A DNA stretch of 64,000 bases. Source: Eutypella sp. D-1. Lineage: Eukaryota > Ascomycota > Sordariomycetes > Xylariales > Diatrypaceae. The DNA lies in contig JAJTTP010000009.1 of NCBI GenBank assembly GCA_023313575.1, positions 1 to 64,000 on the forward strand. The letters are read 5' to 3'. Positions 34,226 to 45,299 of this stretch are shown one piece after another. Both the position numbers and the translations under genes were made by a program. A model generated the notes under the pieces. That model had not been told where the DNA came from, did not search any database, and saw nothing but the letters and a program-made list of their open reading frames with translations. Within the stretch, counting starts at the first letter, position 1; the number at the start of each line of letters is the position of its first letter.

Positions 34226-35400
34226 ACTAAGGGAGCTCTTTCTCAACGCTGAAAGATCTACTTGTGCTATAGGGGTTAACAGCGAGGAGCTGGCGCCGGA
34301 CTCTTCAGCAAGTCTTAAATCGCATGCAGTAAGATGTAGAAGGAAGCATTGAGTGACGATAGGTGACACATCCCGGATAGATAAGAACGGCAGAGCGCCT
34401 CGTATTCCTTTGCGATTGATGCCAATCACACCTTTCGATAAGTCCTGTGTTGGCATATTTGACCTGTACTTAATTACCCGAAGCTCACCCAAGTCACTAC
34501 AACTATCATTGTCAAAGCCGTAAATGATGGCTTATGATTCCAATCACTGTTGTCATCGGTACCATCAATCTCCTCTGGAGCGCTACTTCTATCAGTGGCA
34601 TTGGCAGCCCGGACGCAAGTCAATTCTGAAGAAGGGGCACCGTGTAATGCCATTAGCCCCCAGACTACCATAAACGGTCATGCCATGGTACCAGTCTGTC
34701 CGTAGAGCGTTGTATTACAGATAGCACCGGCGTCTCCTCCGTACGTCAGGGCTAAAAGCTTTCCATCAGACCAACTGCCTAGGCCTTCATGCGTGCTATT
34801 GTTCATGTCGGTGTTATTGGAAACTAGGTGAATGCAATTAGCAAATGAAGTTTCAATCAAGCCTGATAGAAAGATTGGAGAGCTAGGAAGGACACAAGTT
34901 GGGTCTAGCTCAGCAGTTGCAGTGCATCATTGACAGAATGCTGGTAGATCTCCACAGGAGCCGCGGGTCAAGTCTGAGCATTCACAGCGGTCGATTCCAC
35001 CGCGACTCGCCTAGGTCTCCGCCACGGCGTCGGCCATCTCACTACGACAGCTCTCATCCAGGACGCTGGAGAAGATGCCGTCGTCTTCACGAAGTTCGTC
35101 CGAGTTATTATCCAAGCGCCAACGTATGACACATACCAATCAGCTACGGTCGACCGCACCAAGTGGTGGCTACAGGGCCATTTGGCTTGCTGTGAAATGC
35201 ATCGACGTCATGTCCTCGTAGTGTCTAGTAATGTTGGTCTGGCTGATAGGAATATGTTACAAAACCACCCATTCAAGAATATACCTACCCACTGATAACA
35301 GAAATTACGTGGCGATAGGATCGCGCAGACCTTGTCTTGGATATCCATCCCTTTTGGTGGTGACCCTTCAGATATAAAAGGGAATGGGATCACTCTCATC
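34226..35400. other. Unassigned stretch with short protein-like frames
   Basis: On the minus strand 34678-34860 reads SWSDGKLLALTYGGDAG, and on the plus strand about 34970-35160 reads TTTALIQDAGEDAVVFTKF. Both look like protein but match nothing I can name, and neither connects into a gene model. They could be decayed genes. Confidence 0.3.
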
Positions 35401-35573
35401 TAGATAGTCTCTCCTTTAGCTAGCCAGCGATCAATTTAAGTATTCATCCCTTCTACATCTTCTGTTATATAAAATCAAGACCAGTGGTGACGGCTTCGTT
35501 ACAGAATATCGGCCTTGACGTGAGTATTCCAGGCCCAGTCATTTGCGGGATCGCCTGGAGATGGGAACTTATA

Positions 35574-36035
35574 TCAGGGCCTGAGAGGGGGTAGTTTCCG
35601 GTGGCATTTGGCTGGCCAAGTAACGTGGCGATAACGTCGTTGCCGAATCCCCAGGGCCCATAGTTGCGATGTCCATAGTGATCGGTGCTGGACTAAGTAG
35701 CAACATGCATATGGAATGGACATCATTAAGGACTTATAAAAGGCGGGCCTATTCGATAAAAGACAATCATCTAGCCTCCCTACAGACCTATAAATTCGCC
35801 CATATAGCATTCTTCGCGGGATTCCATATTGTTTTGACACAAACCTGTCCACGATGACTTTCTGTACTTCGATATCACTGCTTGTCAAACAGAAAGTTGT
35901 GTCGTCTGGTCCCTTCCAGTTCTGTAAAGAGAACACATGTGATGGCTGCCCTGTCAAGGTCACTGACTCCGGAGCGGGATTTCCAAACAGCGTCGTACCT
36001 TCAGTAACCAAAAGGGGTTTCCTGGCTTGAAGCAT
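35574..36035 (-). CDS. Unidentified small gene candidate, possibly broken
   Basis: The minus-strand frame starts MLQARKPLLVTEG and reads plausibly as protein through FCLTSSDIEVQKVIVDRF, after which composition turns irregular. In another frame at about 35520-35690 the minus strand continues with HYGHRNYGPWGFGNDVIA and GNYPLSGPDISSH. This suggests an unplaced intron or a frameshift between the two parts. I do not recognise the family. It is a hypothetical gene or a pseudogene. Confidence 0.3.
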   Translation of the reverse strand: MLQARKPLLVTEGTTLFGNPAPESVTLTGQPSHVFSLQNWKGPDDTTFCLTSSDIEVQKVIVDRFVSKQYGIPRRMLYGRIYRSVGRLDDCLLSNRPAFYKSLMMSIPYACCYLVQHRSLWTSQLWALGIRQRRYRHVTWPAKCHRKLPPLRP

Positions 36036-36169
36036 GGTATTACACCTCGCACTTCAACGCTGGGCCACTAATTCTTAGGTAGAGGCCATTCCCCCTTCCT
36101 TGAGGTCCCCGAGCCTGATAACAGCTGCAGTGTCATCGTGAAATCGCCCGCCAATACTCAAGAGCCTGG

Positions 36170-37161
36170 TTGTGGCTATCCCGTCGGCATTTTTTCGCAC
36201 GGGGTCTTCCCATGGTGAACCAGGATACTACCTTTATAGTCCATTTCTGCAGCACAATGACGACTGCGAAGTCGCGGGCGCTGGTAAGCGTTCCGCCAAG
36301 TTCGATCAGGAGTACCTCGCATCTTGTAGTGGAAGCGGCGGCGGCGGCGGCGGCGGCGCGTACCGCTATCGCGCGGATGGGACGAAGATTAAGCCTATCG
36401 CTGAGGCCCAGCCGCCTGAGCTTAACGCCATCAGCCATGCCACCGGGTCAACTATCCAAGAGCCGGGGGAAGCACGGAATTATCTATTCAACACCGGATG
36501 AGAAGATAGACTGGGAGTTCAAGACGTTGAAGGACACCCTCGCCGCTCAGAGCCTATCCCTGAACAGGCGGATTGAGATATCAGAGGCACTTGCAGATAC
36601 GGTCTTGCAGCTCCACACGGCAGGCTGGCTACACAAGAGTCTGCGGTCGGAGCACATCATCCTCCTTGCTAAGCGTGGGTCTAGTGACGACGTGCTCCTC
36701 CAGTCGGAACCGTATGTATTCGGTTACGAGAAGACTCGGCCAAGGCATTTACGCAGTTGCCAGACACGGAGCTGAAAGCAGACCTCTACCGGCACCCGCA
36801 AGCCCGCAGACTAGGTCGCGAAACTTTTTAAAAGCGTTTTGACTTGTATGCACTTGCTTGTATTCTCGTGGAGTTGATAGCCTGGAAGCCACTTATCAAC
36901 GTCTTTTCGTCTCACATCAATAAGGAGCTTGAGGATGCCATCGTCATTGCTCAGGAATCGAATGAAGTCATGGAGTTTCCCTCGCTAGCTGACCTATTCG
37001 AAAAGGAGATCGTCGTCGATTTATTCAAGCATCAGGCGGGAAAGAGGATCATAGATGCTATCAAAGTGTGCTCCTCGGCAAAGGAGGAAGAGAAAGATAA
37101 AAAGGGAACGCTAACAGCTCAAACATCTGTGGTAGAAAAGTTAGCTTGGTGCAAGTTGTAG
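36170..37161 (+). pseudogene. HeLo-associated kinase-like protein pseudogene
   Basis: Pieces of one protein lie in three frames. First is EAQPPELNAISH with IQEPGEARNYL (frame of 36172). Next is WEFKTLKDTLAAQ to EALADTVLQLHTAGWLHKSLRSEHI (frame of 36170), a kinase-like catalytic-loop region with degenerate HRD. Third, after a frameshift at about 36735, is DSAKAFTQLP to RHPQARR. A TAA follows near 36832, then RFDLYALACILVELIAWKPL to the end. This order matches the C-terminal kinase-like domain (DUF7580 type) of fungal HeLo/prion-inhibition proteins linked to heterokaryon incompatibility. The Ala-coding GGC/GCG run at about 36330-36360 lies upstream. At least two shifts and one stop mean it is dead. 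Confidence 0.6.
36328..36360 (+). repeat. (GGC)n trinucleotide microsatellite
   Basis: About eight consecutive GGC/GCG triplets inside the pseudogene. Slippage here could account for one of its frameshifts. Confidence 0.8.
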
Positions 37162-39414
37162 TGTTATTCTTCCAAATACGATGCTCTTATCTCCGACATA
37201 GCAGTCATATGGCCGAGTTCTGATATATCTGATACAGTGTGAATGTCCAATATCCTGCTTAACCACCCCACCCAATCTGTAAGACTCCCGATGTCCTACT
37301 CGACGCCTATTTATCTATTGCCTTGTCACTTCTTCGCAACACATTAGTTAAACGATAGAACTCTTCGATTGTTTGTTGTTGAGAAAGAATTCTAAGAAGC
37401 GGAGCATTGTTGACTCCTATCTCAAGGATATCCAATAAGACGGTCGGTCATCGCTTGGCGGACCTCATTCAGCAAGAGGTTTGGTGGTTTCAACATGACC
37501 TTATACATAGTTCTAGGCATTGCAGTTGTTCTGCAAATGTTGTATCTAAGTTAGGTGTAGTGATAGGTTGGATTATCGTTTGTCGGCACCTGCCAAGATA
37601 TCCGGTCCCATCAACCCCTATTCCGCAGATCCACTTCACTCGCGCTGTAAGTGTCGACAAGAAACAGTGCGGATCTCAAGTCCAGCGTCACCGATTTACT
37701 GCTTGTCTGCTGTCCTACAGCAGTAACTACCCATTAATCTTGAGATTCGAAAAATCCCGTAAGTAATTGGAGAATACAGTAGGATCATGATTATACACTA
37801 CTTACTTACTGGTTATCCTTATTAATCTTTTTTTCTTTATCAATTTCCAGTATCATTAGGTATCGATGTACGAAGTACACCCCGTCCTCTTCGTTCCAAG
37901 GACCTCCAAGCCAGGGTGGGTGGAGCTTAGATACACCGCCACGTTCCCCACCACCCTATCATTTCGGGCGCCTCTATGCCCTAGTAAAATAACAGCCTAG
38001 CTTATAAGCGGCTACAACATCGAGGCGGTGGAAACAGAAACGCCGATTTTGAGGAGCTGAGTGGATGAAGCCGTATTTATTAACCCCCGCCCCATCATTT
38101 TCGACGGGCAACGCATATGCAAAGCTGCGATCGGGTCGAAGGTAGCTCTTTCGGGGATAGTAGTCCAAACAGTACGGTAGTTAAAAGAGGAGGGTCAGGA
38201 TTGAGCAAGCTGCTCGGCTGCTACGGAACGCGGGAGCCTCCTTGCAAACGGTTAGCTGCTGGGATGTTGCGAGCGGGTGTTTTCAGCGGGTGTTTCCAGC
38301 GGGTGAGTAGGGTGCGTGGCATGATAGTAGCACAACAATAACGTCTCTTCTAAGTTATCGTAGATGAGCGTAATGGTGGCAGGTTGCGAATGAATGTCCC
38401 GGCCATCCGGTGGTGAGTAATGGCGGCCCTGAAGTGCAACAGGTGTGCTACTTGGGTGACCACAAGAAAACAACCCAGTTATGCCAGTGACCGTGCCGTT
38501 TTGAGTTGCTTAGAAAATAGCTTATAGCTTCGCGGAAAAACCATGCCCATGACCTTACTATAGTCCTGAGGACAGGAGCATCGGGGAAGGGGATGAAGTC
38601 GATAACGAAGCAAAACGGTTAAGACGGCTTCGTACAGACCGGAGACCGGTACAAAGCCGCCGGGTTAGTTGCAGGGTCATCAACACGTCGCATTATCACG
38701 ATGAAAGCGACGAATATACGGTCTCTTTGTGAGAGGATTAGATATCAGCTTTAGCCTGTTAATGATAGTGCGTTCAACGCTTCGAGTGCCCTGGCCTCGA
38801 CCTATCGCGGCGCACGATAAAGAAAGTATGGGATATCAGATCGGATCAGTGCGGATATGATGGGTCGATGGGATGAATAGACACCGCGAAGCTAAAGAAA
38901 CTACCGTGCCGGATGATGAGGGGGAGGGAGAGATGCGAGCGTCATAGGCCCGGAACAAGCCTTTTGGAGGGTGTCAATCCACCAAACTCTAAGGTTTGCT
39001 ATTCCAAAGCGTGTTCATATAAAAAGGGACTCGCCCCTTTGATATTTACTATATTGTATTTGAACCTAAAGTACAGTCATTTCGAGCATCTATTGTACTC
39101 ACGACGCCGATTACTTCGGGCCCCTCTTGCTCACTGACAGAATCTGTTTGGGGCGCGTAGCGTATGCCCAGAAGCTTACACCTTACTGTCTTTGACTGGC
39201 TGGCATTCCAGACAAGCTCTTCAGATTGACCTGCCCTCCTCCGTGTCATTCTACCGCATGGGTGTCTATTGAACGAGTACTTTAAATAAACGGTCATTTC
39301 ACGCTTTCATTTTCAACCGTCATCTTCAAACGGCACAGCTCCGTTGGCATGTTCTCTTAATCCTCGCCTTCTCACCTGATGCTCGATAACCATTTTGAGG
39401 CGTTGATATCCATC
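37162..39414. other. Gene-poor stretch with a short GC-rich tandem repeat
   Basis: No convincing gene in 2.2 kb. At about 38271-38310 the unit GCGGGTGTTTYCA occurs nearly three times in tandem, which is reminiscent of the start of a fungal transposon but too short to classify. TTTAAATAAA near 39281-39290 is a possible TATA element for the FAD enzyme that follows. Confidence 0.45.
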
Positions 39415-40926
39415 ATGCGTTACTCACTTATCAGCAGCCTTCTAGGCATCAGCTTGGGTCTCGCTACTGCCCAGCAGATACAGCCACGTGAGTGGACAAC
39501 TTGGGGCATCAATGCAGGCCAGTGGTCTGAAGTCGTCACGAGAGATGTGTGTATCGTTGGTGGTGGTGGTAGTGGCGCCCACGCTGCTGTTCTGTTGAAA
39601 GACAGGAACAAGACAGTCGCTATCGTGGAAAGAAATTGTCGGTTAGGTGGGCATGCCGAAACATACATAGATCCAGTCTCGAAGACGCCTGTGGACCTTG
39701 GAGTAACTATTCATCAGCCAATCCCGGCGGTCTTGAGTTTCTTCCAACGATTCGGGGTCGACCTACTCAACATGGCCACGGTGGAATGGAACCAGCCTGG
39801 ACAACCAGCAAACAAGTCACTACCTTCCTTAGGCTACAGGACAATTCCAAAATATTCGGACTTCCGCAATGGCCTCGCCGTTCAGCGCCAGCAAGCCGAC
39901 CCGACAGCGGCTTTCAATCGAGCAGCGGGAGTATTATCCAGGTACATATGTCTCCTACGAGGCTGCAGTGAATTCAACCCGGTTCCGGAAGATCTATATA
40001 TACCTTTCGGGGCCTTCATTGAGAAATATGGCCTCGGCGAGGTGGTGCCTACCTGGTATGTATATACGCAGGGGATGGGCGATCTGTTACACATGCCTAC
40101 TGTCTATGCTATCAAGTACTTTAATCTGGACGATATCAAAGCGTTAACCCAAGGACACCTAACGGCAGCTCGGGGAGACACCGCTGAACTCTATTCTCGG
40201 GTCGCAGAATACATCGGCAAGTCCAACCTGTTTCTACAGTCCACCGTGATAACCTCCAACAGAAGGAATGAGACGACGAACACTGGTAGGAGGGAGCTGC
40301 TGATCTCAACACCAGAGTCGGGCCTCGTATTGCTGTCCTGCAACCAAGTGCTGTTAACGGTCCCACCAACGTTTGATAACCTCGATGGTTGGGACTTGTC
40401 TTCGGAGGAGCACGACATCTTCTCGCAACTTTCGGGTGCGAATGGATACTGGACTGGACTGGTCACCAATGTCGGGTTGAACCAGTCTTTCACGTATTGG
40501 AATGCTGCCGCCAACACACCCTTCAACATTCCCGTTCTACCAGCCCTTTACGCGCTGACGCCAACGGGCGTGCTGGACGACGTTTGGATGTTGAAGTTCA
40601 GTGCGGACACGCCAGCGCTGACCGACGCCCAGGTCCGCGACTACATACGGGCCGAAATCAGAAGACTACAACATGCGAATTGTGTCAGCTGTACAGAGAT
40701 CAAGTTCCTGATCTTGATCTCACATTCGCCGTTCATGCTTCACGCCTCGAGCGACAAGATTCAAGAGGGGTTTCTTGGCCGCCTGTCAGCTCTGCAGGGT
40801 GGTTTTGGAGGGTCCATGTTTTATAGCGGGGCAGCGTTCCATACGCACTACTCCTCGTTGCTTTGGCGCTTTAATGAGGAGGTAGTGATACCGATGATGA
40901 TGGCCGCGAGCACATGGCGGGTTTAA
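39415..40926 (+). CDS. Secreted FAD-dependent amine-oxidase-like oxidoreductase
   Basis: One exon. A longer frame opens at ATG 39379, but ATG 39415 starts a textbook signal peptide (MRYSLISSLLGISLGLATAQ), giving 503 residues. The Rossmann motif VCIVGGGGSGAHAA lies at about residues 45-58. It is followed by the acidic ribose-binding residue in AIVER, then the second dinucleotide contact NCRLGGHAETY. Later segments (VPEDLYIPFGAFIEKYGL, GLVTNVGLNQ, EGFLGRLSALQG) match fungal proteins annotated as beta-cyclopiazonate dehydrogenase-like or flavin-containing amine oxidoreductases. Substrate unknown. It is probably extracellular or in the secretory pathway. No clear pathway neighbour is seen; the NmrA-like gene follows on the same strand 600 bp on. 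Confidence 0.83.
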   Translation: MRYSLISSLLGISLGLATAQQIQPREWTTWGINAGQWSEVVTRDVCIVGGGGSGAHAAVLLKDRNKTVAIVERNCRLGGHAETYIDPVSKTPVDLGVTIHQPIPAVLSFFQRFGVDLLNMATVEWNQPGQPANKSLPSLGYRTIPKYSDFRNGLAVQRQQADPTAAFNRAAGVLSRYICLLRGCSEFNPVPEDLYIPFGAFIEKYGLGEVVPTWYVYTQGMGDLLHMPTVYAIKYFNLDDIKALTQGHLTAARGDTAELYSRVAEYIGKSNLFLQSTVITSNRRNETTNTGRRELLISTPESGLVLLSCNQVLLTVPPTFDNLDGWDLSSEEHDIFSQLSGANGYWTGLVTNVGLNQSFTYWNAAANTPFNIPVLPALYALTPTGVLDDVWMLKFSADTPALTDAQVRDYIRAEIRRLQHANCVSCTEIKFLILISHSPFMLHASSDKIQEGFLGRLSALQGGFGGSMFYSGAAFHTHYSSLLWRFNEEVVIPMMMAASTWRV

Positions 40927-41527
40927 CTTTTCGCATTGATGCAGGATAGGCACCGACCACGCAAGCCACACTTGGTTCCATTTTTTGTATGGCTTCGTTT
41001 TTTTTCTTTGCGCCACAACAGTGAGTTAGGCGCCTCCATATTTCTTCTGCGTTGGTCGGTTTGGCTTACGTAGTACATCACTCCTTGCGGGCCTTGCCAA
41101 GCCAGCTCGGCCTTTCGGCCTTTCGATTACATAAAGCAATTTTTGTTAATAAACTTTGTCTCCTTGAATCAAAACCTTGAACCAAGTCTTCTACACCTAG
41201 CAGCTAGGCGAAGACAAGATTAGACTTGAGGTACTATATCGAGAATGGCAACACCCGAGTCATAGGTGATTTATCATCATGGACTCTGTCGACAGCTTCT
41301 CCTTGACGACCTTAGGCGGCCATGAGAACATGAATCAAATTTGTAAGCAACGTCTATTTGGCGACTTACTCATGAATCCTCTCGAATTACATGGGGCTCG
41401 GTAGGTATTAAATAGGAGGCATGTCTCGTCTCTGGTTTCGCGTTCTTGCACAGCTCATCAGTCATCGACATCATTCATACAGAAGCAGTTTCTGTCGATA
41501 ACTAAGTCACTATTAATCACATCAATC
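40927..41527. other. Intergenic, nothing recognised
   Basis: Contains the 3' flank of the FAD enzyme and the promoter of the NmrA-like gene. TATTAAA near 41405 is a possible TATA element, 120 bp from the next ATG. Confidence 0.4.
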
Positions 41528-42460
41528 ATGTCTCGCGCTCTTCTCATCACCGGCGCCACGGGCCAACAGGGCGGTGCCGTCATTGACGCTCTCCTGGCTA
41601 AGCAATCTTCTGAATTCACCATCCTAGCTGTGACTCGAAACGCAGAGTCCGCCGGCGCGAAACGCCTGGCCTCCAAGTCTTCTTCGATCAAGGTCGTGGA
41701 GGGTGACTTAAACGCGGTGCCGGCGCTCTTTTCATCCGCCAAGGCGGTCGCCGGAACCACCCCGATATGGGGCGTCTACTCCGTACAGGTCTCAATGGGT
41801 AACGGAGCATCGCATGATGGCGAGATCAAACAGGGCAACGCGTTGATTGACGAGTCGATCAAGAACGGAGTCAAGCACTTTGTCTATAGTAGCGTCGAGC
41901 GCGGGGGGGACGAGCGATCATGGAACAACCCTACTCCGGTGCCGCATTTTCGGTCCAAGCACCAGATTGAGCATCATCTTCGGGACTCAACGGCGGCTCC
42001 GGGCACTGACATGGGCTGGACCATTCTCCGGCCCGTCGCTTTCATGGACAACCTACAGCCAGGGTTTCTAGGCAAGGTCTTCCTCACCCTGGTCCGCGAC
42101 ACGATGCGAGGGAAACCCGTCCAGTGGGTTGCGGCGCGCGACATCGGTTTTTTCGGGGCCGAAGCCTTCCACAATCCGTCGGCCTGGAACAAGAAGGCAG
42201 TCGGGCTGGCCGGAGACGAGCTGACGTTCGATCAGCTTAGTCAGTCTTTCAAGAAAGCGACTGGCAGCCCGGCCCCGACGACGTTTGGACTTTTCGGCAC
42301 AGCCCTCAAGTACGGGTTTAGAGAGATGGGTATCATGGTCGATTGGTTCCGAGATGACGGCTACAAGGCCAACATCTCAGAGCTCAAGAAACCCCATCCC
42401 GGCTTGATGAACATGGAGACTTGGCTGAAGACGCAGAGCGGGTTTGTTAAAAGGGGTTGA
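41528..42460 (+). CDS. NmrA-like NAD(P)-binding protein
   Basis: A single exon of 310 residues from ATG 41528. The dinucleotide-binding motif GATGQQGGAVIDALL sits at residues 8-22, then a variable arginine/acidic region and GDLN. HFVYSSVERGGDE follows near residue 118, where NmrA-like proteins carry a substrate-site loop in place of the SDR YxxxK. WTILRPVAFMDNL is typical of the family. Members act as redox sensors binding NADP/NAD or as reductases (isoflavone-reductase-like). The true NmrA protein represses nitrogen genes, but this one lacks evidence for that. Cytosolic; complete and likely active. Confidence 0.9.
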   Translation: MSRALLITGATGQQGGAVIDALLAKQSSEFTILAVTRNAESAGAKRLASKSSSIKVVEGDLNAVPALFSSAKAVAGTTPIWGVYSVQVSMGNGASHDGEIKQGNALIDESIKNGVKHFVYSSVERGGDERSWNNPTPVPHFRSKHQIEHHLRDSTAAPGTDMGWTILRPVAFMDNLQPGFLGKVFLTLVRDTMRGKPVQWVAARDIGFFGAEAFHNPSAWNKKAVGLAGDELTFDQLSQSFKKATGSPAPTTFGLFGTALKYGFREMGIMVDWFRDDGYKANISELKKPHPGLMNMETWLKTQSGFVKRG

Positions 42461-43709
42461 ACACCAAAGGATAATATCTTGTTGAAAATAGGGAGCTGCG
42501 AGAGCAGCGGCATCGGCATCGGCGTTGGCATTAAATAGACGTTGAATAGCTTGATTAGCTACTATTTCCATTACATACGTGTCAATGACCCGAATACTCA
42601 GATGTGACCTGGTGTACTATGTAGATGCGAAGATGGGCCAGCCGGTGAAGAACGCAGAGTGGGCTGTCCTGCCCGTTGCACCTGAACGTTAGGCAACCGT
42701 GAGTACGAAGTAGACGACGATCATCGCGCTGTTAGGTTACGGTCATGGTAGTGGAATTTCCATCCGTGGCCGTTCTGTCGCTTTATTGGAGTCCACGAGG
42801 CTGACCAGTTTGCCAACGATCAAACGCGTTTTCCACGTCGCCCTTCGTCCCATCAGCCCATAACTAGACAGCACTGCCATGCATAGATCGATAACACCGG
42901 TGGTGCATTACGGTGTTTCGGCTTCACGGCTGGATTGAGACAACCCCCTGATTCCCTAGAGGCTCCAGGTAGACAAAATACGAGGTGGTCTTGAGGCAGA
43001 GTGGCTCGAGTGGGATCCACCGTGACGGCATCGGAACATTTCTGCATGCTGCTACGTACCTGCATAGGACAGAAGCTTGGAAGAGACGTTTACCGCCATT
43101 ACAAGTCTGAAGGTCCGCATTGAGCCTTACGTGGGTACTTACGTAGTAAATACACGAACCAACCAGCTAGAGTATGTTCCGGTAGCCGGTTTCCCCAGAT
43201 TTCCACTGTAACCTCGTGTTTGTTTTGTCCTTGCGCAAGATGATCGACATCAACTACCGGTAAGATCCTAGACTAGTTGTTCACCTACACCGTGGGCACC
43301 ATAGATGCATATTGAAACGCCCATGCACTAATATGGGGTTATCTGATTAAAAACATGGCTAAATGGTCTATGTCCTAAGATTGATTGGCTGGTTACTACC
43401 CATAGAAACCCATTTTGCAAAGACTGGGGTTATTGCTATAGCCTCACAGACTCAAGCTAGAGCTCTAGAGACACGACAGACAACGACCGCCATTGCCCGA
43501 AGAGGCGGTGATCGAAGATGCACTCAAGAAGATACGAGATCATGGCCCTCTGGGGAAGTAGTACAAATACTGGCAATGCCCTTCGACATCTTGCCAACTT
43601 TTTCCTTCTATCCTCACCATCGCAATCACATCCACATCCATCCGCTTAATCAACAAAGACAAAACCGCTCAGCACTTTTACGTGACGACCCTCTTCTCCA
43701 ATCCTCAAA
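42461..43709. other. Intergenic, nothing recognised
   Basis: About 1.25 kb with no protein-like frame, including the promoter of the small secreted protein. GC-rich imperfect repeats of a GCATCGGC type occur at about 42505-42530. Confidence 0.4.
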
Positions 43710-44134
43710 ATGAAGTTCACTACTACTTTCTCCGCCATCTTCGTTGCCATGGCTGGCCTCGTTGCCGCCGAGGAGGTCGCCTTCGGTGCTGCTGACGGTT
43801 CCATGTTCCGGGCCAACGTCAACAAGGGCGAGACTGTCACCGGTACGTTCATATGCAACCGTTTCAATTACGATCTAAATTCGTAGCAGAGAACTAACAA
43901 GTAATACAATGTAGACCTTCCTGACACCCCCGTCAACATGGTCCAGCGTGTCGGTGCCACCGTCAAGTCTTGCACCTTCACTGGTGCTGACGGTACTACC
44001 TTCGAGACCCCCAACAACGACGTAAGCTATCCACCTCACCCAAGGTATTCAGCCAGTTTAGATATGCTAACAACCTCTGATAGCCCGTCACCGTTGACCC
44101 CGCCCAGGCCATCAAGTCCGTCTTCTGCGAATAA
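43710..44134 (+). CDS. Small secreted protein, 96 residues
   Basis: Three exons, 43710-43842, 43915-44021 and 44084-44134, join in phase. The protein opens with a clear signal peptide (MKFTTTFSAIFVAMAGLVAA) and ends at TAA. The mature part is about 76 residues with two cysteines (VKSCTF and SVFCE), which could form one disulfide. The second is next to the last residue. Codon use is strongly C-ending, which suggests high expression. I know no function for it. Such proteins are common among secreted factors of plant-associated fungi, but no effector claim is made. Confidence 0.8.
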
Positions 44135-45299
44135 GCGGTTGGGGATCATGTGGCTAGAGCCCCCTTGTGCTAGGGGCTGAACTACATCCCAAAAGCTAGA
44201 GGTGTTTGTGTAGGAATGATGGGGAAGAGAGGACAGCTATCGCAGCGTTGGTCATCAGAGGAAGTGGTTTCTTGTACTCAGCCGAAACGGCCGCTTTCGA
44301 GATAGTTCTGGTCTTAGTTAGCTCCTTCCGCCGAAACTACATTTATACCGTCACCTGTTCTTTCTGTCGTCATCTACATGATGCTGATGTGCACTGCTGA
44401 TTGTGGTTGATATTTGATATGGGACTACACAAGGTCTGTCGAATAGCTTCATGACGATGCACCAAAGTGACCGATTAAGTAACAGAACGTTCGTCTTCCG
44501 CCAGCGACGAAGTCCAACTCGCAGGCGTTTGATATTACGTAGATGACCCCTGGAGTCTGCACGCTGCTAACTAACAGAGCTGCACGTAAATGATGGGGAA
44601 TGTGAGTGGCTCCGTTGGGAACATACGTAGCGGCCAGGATCGGGTTACGATGTAGGTCATAGTAGAAGAGCAGTAAAATCATCAGCAGGAACGCAGTCTT
44701 GAAGAGGAGATCTTAGGTGATTGGCAAATCGAATCGTACTACATTGCCGTATCTTTTGCACGATCGCTTGCAGATATCCGTCATCGTCAGACCTGCTGAG
44801 GTGGCTTGGATGTTACTGGAAGCAGGCGGACGGGGTGCACATATCTAACAATACAAGAAATTAACAAGAAAATGCTTTTTTAAAAAAAAAAAATTTACAA
44901 TCGGAGTAACAAGTAAGCAAGCCATATATAATTATAACTTTACCGTATATCGCTGTTTACCTACCTGACTATTCGAATAAGTGATGTTAGGCTTGAGATC
45001 CGTCCGGTTTCTTGCCGACACCTACAGAGTGGCCTCTACCGCACGTCATCTTAGTGGCCTGGCAGGGCTGTTAGCTGCTACCACCAGGGGCTATAACCTG
45101 ACCGGGGCCTATCGGGGTCCTGTAAATCAATTCGCCACGCACGGAAGGCCCTGAAACTTACCTACTTAGGTAGCGATGTAACAAATCATACAGAGGTTAC
45201 GTTCAAAAGTAAGTAACCTTTTGACAGCTGGGCCACAGTATAAACTGGCGTAAATATTTTACTGTATTTCTAAGGCCTGTGATTCGAAGTTGTTTGTAT
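44135..45299. other. Non-coding stretch with A-run
   Basis: No gene recognised. A T/A homopolymer block (44876-44893) and a low-GC interval up to 45260 precede the transposon relic. Confidence 0.4.
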
